Source: CAZHOV01 sp964534315 (lineage in GTDB: Bacteria > Bacteroidota > Bacteroidia > Chitinophagales > Saprospiraceae). Taken from it: a stretch of DNA of 24,649 bases. The stretch lies in assembly GCA_964534315.1 (NCBI GenBank), contig CAZHOV010000083.1, positions 1 to 24,649 of the forward strand, read 5' to 3'. The notes under the pieces were generated by a model. The model saw nothing but the letters and a program-made list of their open reading frames with translations. It had not been told where the DNA came from and made no database searches. Numbering within the stretch: position 1 is the stretch's first letter; each line of letters begins with the position of its first letter. Made by a program: the position numbers and the translations under genes. Below are positions 20,910 through 24,649 of the stretch, in pieces.

Positions 20910-23900
20910 TCAAAACTCCAATCGCTCTACCACCCGCCACGGATGAAGCTTGGCTAAATCCAGAGTGAAAGATACCCGGCGCCAGTACGAGCGGTTGTCT
21001 AGCATGCCATAAATATCATTGATCTCACTTGAATTTATGATGGGAAAATAAATTCCAAATACACCATTACCATACTCAAGGCTGAGTCCCCCACTCCACA
21101 AAAAAGTAGTAGCCTGCTCAGGGTCTACCGTATTATCATACAACACCATATCAAAATAGGGCTTTACCGGTAAAATGGCAGGCATCCTTAGCGGTAGTTC
21201 TGATTTCAGGTTTAGGGCCAACAGGAAGTCATTAGACTGACCGATTAGATTGGCAAAAGGCGAACCAAAAGCGGTTTTCATCCCGCCTTCTCTAAGCATC
21301 ACCTGCTGTGTCCAAATGCCGGTTTGATCACTCCTGCCAAAAAAGAAATGATCGTAGTTAAAATCATTGAACCCCTCATAAGTAGCCGCAAATGACTGAG
21401 CAAAGATCGTCTCATGTCCCACTTCATTGACCGGCATCGCTCCGGCAAAAATGCGGTAAGAAAAGCGACGGCCTTCCGCAAAGGAGACATGCTGGATAAA
21501 CTCCAGAGAAGTCCTTAAAACATTCAAATCCTGTTGATTAATGAAGTCGGTCTGCAAATATTCCGCCTCCAGTTGAAGCCTGAACGGATTGATCTTAGAA
21601 CGATTAGTAAGAACATAATTAATATCAAAGGACCAGTTGCTGTTTTTTTCCTTGCTGACGGTTTTCCCATCATTTGAAAATACATGGTCGTCCTGCCACC
21701 AAAAAACCGGTCGCAACCTCAACTCCTGATAAGTCCTGCTCCTAGCCGCTTTGGCAAAATAAAAAGCAAGATAAGGAGCAATACGCTCATACTTTAAATA
21801 CTTATCGACCTCCGGATCAGGCAATTGCCAGGTATATTCATAATGAAAACTCCGGGCTGTCATTCCTAGCTGGATGCGGTCAAAAGCGCCCTTATTGAAA
21901 TACCAGTTATAACGAACTTCGCCAATACCTGCTATCTCCCTGGTGAGTGGGCTAAAAAAGGGAATGACCCCAAACTCCAGCCGCTTATTTAACAACGCTT
22001 TATTGTAGATGGCCGCTCCAAACAGTAACTTGTCATAGTTATTCCAGGCTAATGCCGGAAAAAGGAAAAAAGAAGTCCGCTCCGGATTTTCCACCCCACC
22101 TAAAACCCGCGGATTCAATCCATGAATTTTTTTAAAAAGCCCTCTTGTACGGATGAGATTGTTGTATCGATAGACGTCGAGAGTAGAATAATTATTGTCA
22201 AGTATAAAATACCGTTCATTGCCATTCTGCGGAACCTGAATTTCCTGCTTGCCCGTAAACCCTTCCAGGTATTCCGTTTCTATTGGTTCCTTATCTTTAT
22301 CCAGGGAAGTGAGCGATATTGGCAGATTGACCTTTCCTTTATTTTTTAGAGTTAGGTTATAATAATTCCCTTTTTTTCGGATGCCTGAAATGGCATAATC
22401 CACCTGGTTGGCAGACCCGATCATACCATCAAAGAACCAGCTTAAATCTTGATCGCAGTTGGTCATCCAATGTGCTTTAAAATCCTCTGGTTGCGGATGT
22501 TTAAACTTCCATTTTTCATAAAAGGTATGCATGATGGAGTCAAACTGAATTGCTCCGACACTTTCTTCCAGCACTTTCAGTGCCTTGGATGGTTTTGAAT
22601 AGGCACCAATAAAATAATTGATTGATGAAAAGTCGGCCGAATGCGTTGTAGGTGGTTGGTCTAGCCGCCTCCTGGCCTGAAACAAATAGCCCAGATCATC
22701 CAGATCATATTCTATTCCTCCTGTTACGATCCTCGGCAAAAAATCCAGGTTTTGCTTTGGGTGAAAGGCATCCATATACCCTTTTTCATAATAAGAATTG
22801 ATTCCTTCATCTAGCCAGGGATGCGCGCGCTCATCAAAAGCCAGGATGCCGTAAAACCAATTATGCCCCACCTCATGCGCTATCACCTGATCAAGAGAAA
22901 CAGCATCTCCCGACAAACCGATAACGGTAATCATCGGGTATTCCATTCCGGCGCCCGCACTTAGAGCTGATTGTACCGCTGAGGCGTGCGGGTAAGGATA
23001 CTCTCCTACATATTGAGCATAAAACAATACCGCCCGGTCTAGGTAAGTGGTCGCATCTTTCCATAAATTGGCCTCGTCATTCGTAAAATAGGCCCAGGTA
23101 TCCACCGTCCTTCCCGAGGGCATCTGCACACTGCTTTTCTGAACATAAAACCGCTTATCCGCAAACCAGGCAAAGTCGTGCACGTCTTTGGCAACAAACC
23201 GGATCGTCTTTTTCTCAGGACTTGACGGCGGGATACCATTTCTACGGCTAAAGCCCCGGTCAATCCTGATATTCGCCTCCTTTACACGCTCCTCCAGAAA
23301 GTCATATTCTGATGCGGTTCTCAACTCCCCGGTGGCCGCCACTACATAATTTTTGGGAAGCGTTATAGAAACATCAAAACTACCAAACTCCGAATAAAAC
23401 TCCCCCTGGTCCAGGTAAGGCATGGGGTGCCACCCTTTTTTATCGTAAACGGCAGGTTTAGGATACCACTGGGTAATTTGGTAGGACTCTCCCACATGTC
23501 CCAACCGGGAAAAAGAAGCCGGTATCTTCACTAAAAAAGGCGTTTCGATCCTTATCTTCTCACCACTGTTGAGCGTAGATGGTAAAAAGATCAAAGCAAT
23601 GTCAATAAAATCCGGATGGTACATCCACTGAAGTTCCTTCCCGCCACTCTGAAAATTCAGGGAATCAATATATCCCAGGTCCTCATCTGCTGCAAAATAA
23701 AAATCGGTACTGCCGTTTTGAAGTTGCTGCTCGGCAAAAGCTGTAGAGCGATTACGGTAAGCGTTTGGCCATAAATGAAAATACAAGGTATCCAGATCAT
23801 CAGGCGAATTATTTATATATTCAATCTTTATATTCCCTTTCAAGAGATGCGTTTGATCAAATAATTCTACCTCAATTTGACTATTAACCTCTTGCTGCCA

Positions 23901-23972
23901 ATATTTCTCCTGCGCATTAGTATGGAAAAAGAAAAAAAGTAAAAGAAAAAGGAATATAAATTTTGATTGCAT
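20910..23972 (-). CDS. secreted M1 metallopeptidase with a C-terminal barrel-like domain
   Basis: A 1020-residue exported protein. Residues 1-20 form a signal peptide ending TNA-QE. The M1 aminopeptidase part covers about 25-560: a GAMEN-like substrate motif GAGMEYP at 340-346 and the zinc site HEVGH at 366-370 with the third ligand Glu389 in WLDEG, exactly the HExxH-18-E spacing. From about 600 the sequence changes to alternating aromatic strands (FPALAWNNYDKLLFGAAIYNK, IQLGMTARSFHYEYTW, PYLAFYFAKAARSRTYQELRLRPVFWW) and ends in phenylalanine (VVERLEF), like an outer-membrane barrel. This suggests a peptidase tethered to the outer membrane; that location is inferred. The gene is divergent from the small secreted protein gene and convergent with M16. 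Confidence 0.9.
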   Translation of the reverse strand: MQSKFIFLFLLLFFFFHTNAQEKYWQQEVNSQIEVELFDQTHLLKGNIKIEYINNSPDDLDTLYFHLWPNAYRNRSTAFAEQQLQNGSTDFYFAADEDLGYIDSLNFQSGGKELQWMYHPDFIDIALIFLPSTLNSGEKIRIETPFLVKIPASFSRLGHVGESYQITQWYPKPAVYDKKGWHPMPYLDQGEFYSEFGSFDVSITLPKNYVVAATGELRTASEYDFLEERVKEANIRIDRGFSRRNGIPPSSPEKKTIRFVAKDVHDFAWFADKRFYVQKSSVQMPSGRTVDTWAYFTNDEANLWKDATTYLDRAVLFYAQYVGEYPYPHASAVQSALSAGAGMEYPMITVIGLSGDAVSLDQVIAHEVGHNWFYGILAFDERAHPWLDEGINSYYEKGYMDAFHPKQNLDFLPRIVTGGIEYDLDDLGYLFQARRRLDQPPTTHSADFSSINYFIGAYSKPSKALKVLEESVGAIQFDSIMHTFYEKWKFKHPQPEDFKAHWMTNCDQDLSWFFDGMIGSANQVDYAISGIRKKGNYYNLTLKNKGKVNLPISLTSLDKDKEPIETEYLEGFTGKQEIQVPQNGNERYFILDNNYSTLDVYRYNNLIRTRGLFKKIHGLNPRVLGGVENPERTSFFLFPALAWNNYDKLLFGAAIYNKALLNKRLEFGVIPFFSPLTREIAGIGEVRYNWYFNKGAFDRIQLGMTARSFHYEYTWQLPDPEVDKYLKYERIAPYLAFYFAKAARSRTYQELRLRPVFWWQDDHVFSNDGKTVSKEKNSNWSFDINYVLTNRSKINPFRLQLEAEYLQTDFINQQDLNVLRTSLEFIQHVSFAEGRRFSYRIFAGAMPVNEVGHETIFAQSFAATYEGFNDFNYDHFFFGRSDQTGIWTQQVMLREGGMKTAFGSPFANLIGQSNDFLLALNLKSELPLRMPAILPVKPYFDMVLYDNTVDPEQATTFLWSGGLSLEYGNGVFGIYFPIINSSEINDIYGMLDNRSYWRRVSFTLDLAKLHPWRVVERLEF

Positions 23973-24000
23973 ATTTTCTTTTTTTAAAGCGTTTTATAAT

Positions 24001-24008
24001 CAAAAGTA
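24001..24008 (-). promoter_or_regulatory. -7 promoter element of the M1 peptidase gene
   Basis: The minus strand reads TACTTTTG, a TAnnTTTG match 28 nt before the M1 ATG and the same box used before DUF2061-cysC. It lies 10 nt from the ATG of the divergent gene, so the two control regions overlap within 45 nt. Confidence 0.5.
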
Positions 24009-24017
24009 CTAATTATC

Positions 24018-24566
24018 ATGAATAGAATTGCCCTTTTATGCTCAATGTTAAACTTAATACTTGCCCCTCTGATAGCGCAAGATACTACCCCCACTTTCCC
24101 CGACGACTGGCTTGGCGAATGGGAGGGCACCATGACCATTTCTCAGCCGGGCACTGAGTCCGCAAAAATACCGATGTCTATGTCTATCAGCACTACGGAT
24201 GAGGAAGGTCGTTATGAATGGAAAACTAATTACAATCCGGGAGCAGAGAATGCTGTTGAAAAAAATTATGTACTGGCTGAACTAAATACCGCAAAAGGGC
24301 TTTACCTTATAGACGAACAAAATTCCATACTTATGGAATCCTATTTCGTCAATGGGAAATTGATGAGCTGGTACGAAGTCAGCCAAAATCTGATTTTTGT
24401 ATCCTATGAACTCAAAGATGCCCAAACCCTGCAAATGGAAATCATTGCCGGAAAAGATCGCCCCATAAGCACCACCGGCAGAGATACGATAGATGGAGCC
24501 GCCATCCCGGAAGTCAATACCTTCCCTATCAACGCCACCCAAATTGGGGTGCTCAAGAAAAAGTAA
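24018..24566 (+). CDS. small secreted protein of unknown function
   Basis: A 182-residue protein with a clear signal peptide (hydrophobic to about residue 19, likely cleavage at LIAQ-DTTP). The mature part starts with PDDWLGEWEGTMTI and shows repeated short beta strands (RYEWKTNYNP, GLYLIDEQNSILMESYFVNGKLMSWYEV, LIFVSYELKDAQTLQMEII), a lipocalin-like small-barrel pattern as seen in several uncharacterised exported families. I cannot name the family. There is no lipobox cysteine at the cleavage site, so it should be periplasmic or secreted rather than a lipoprotein. It is divergent from the M1 peptidase gene, and an octamer array begins 30 nt after its stop. Confidence 0.7.
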   Translation: MNRIALLCSMLNLILAPLIAQDTTPTFPDDWLGEWEGTMTISQPGTESAKIPMSMSISTTDEEGRYEWKTNYNPGAENAVEKNYVLAELNTAKGLYLIDEQNSILMESYFVNGKLMSWYEVSQNLIFVSYELKDAQTLQMEIIAGKDRPISTTGRDTIDGAAIPEVNTFPINATQIGVLKKK

Positions 24567-24596
24567 CCAATTATTCGTATATTTGCCTTTATCTTT

Positions 24597-24649
24597 CGTT
24601 GAATCGTTGAATCGTTGAATCGTTGAATCGTTGAATCGTTGAATCGTTG
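24597..24649 (+). repeat. 8-nt tandem repeat at the window end
   Basis: Six perfect copies of cgttgaat and a partial seventh, continuing past the window edge, so the true copy number is unknown. It follows the plus-strand gene ending at 24566 and reads GTTGAA in that gene's sense direction, like the array at 16670-16733. Confidence 0.9.

Overview
The window looks like a scaffolded draft assembly of a Bacteroidota bacterium. A run of exactly 100 Ns sits in a tandem repeat at 14613-14712. The lineage evidence is a type IX secretion (T9SS) C-terminal sorting domain, a RemB/Wzi-like outer-membrane protein, a UpxY-type NusG paralogue, several secreted or outer-membrane proteins, and promoters matching the Bacteroidota -7 consensus TAnnTTTG, sometimes with a TTG about 21 nt upstream. 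A member of Saprospiria or a relative is my guess, not something the sequence proves. I see no rRNA, tRNA, CRISPR array, prophage or insertion sequence.

Layout. (1) 1-5521, minus strand: surface-polysaccharide and sulfation genes. A winged-helix regulator with a degenerate nucleotidyltransferase-like domain heads a tight run: regulator, L-2-hydroxyglutarate oxidase, WbpD-like acetyltransferase, UDP-HexNAc 6-dehydrogenase, UpxY antiterminator. A separately promoted pair, DUF2061 protein and APS kinase CysC, follows. (2) 5649-9326: full-length cobalamin-dependent methionine synthase MetH. (3) 9630-12609: the RemB/Wzi-like protein and a frameshifted T9SS cargo gene. (4) 13051-14485: divergent flavin-nucleotide-binding protein and condensin subunit ScpA. 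(5) 14486-17218: a repeat-rich stretch with a 63-nt tandem repeat containing the gap, an internally deleted SDR gene, a thioredoxin-TPR protein, a small membrane protein and an S23-type four-helix-bundle gene broken by a stop codon. (6) 17216-19342: methylmalonyl-CoA mutase, a second B12 enzyme. (7) 19670-24566: an M16 peptidase convergent with an M1 peptidase fused to a probable outer-membrane barrel, then a small secreted protein.

Three signals stand out. First, the L-2-hydroxyglutarate oxidase sits directly between the sugar-operon regulator and WbpD/WbpA-type sugar enzymes. This makes sense if the sugar is made by the WbpB/WbpE route, in which WbpB discards electrons onto 2-oxoglutarate; the oxidase would recycle the by-product. 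Second, the regulator's promoter is buried in an operator-like array: three CTACT/AGTAG half-sites exactly 10 bp apart, with the -7 box in the loop of a perfect 9-bp inverted repeat. Third, the 3' ends of several genes carry short tandem repeats. Three octamer arrays share a G(T/G)TGAA core and read in the sense direction of the gene they follow, suggesting a recurring 3'-end element in this genome. Two clear gene-decay events (SDR and S23) lie close to the repeats.
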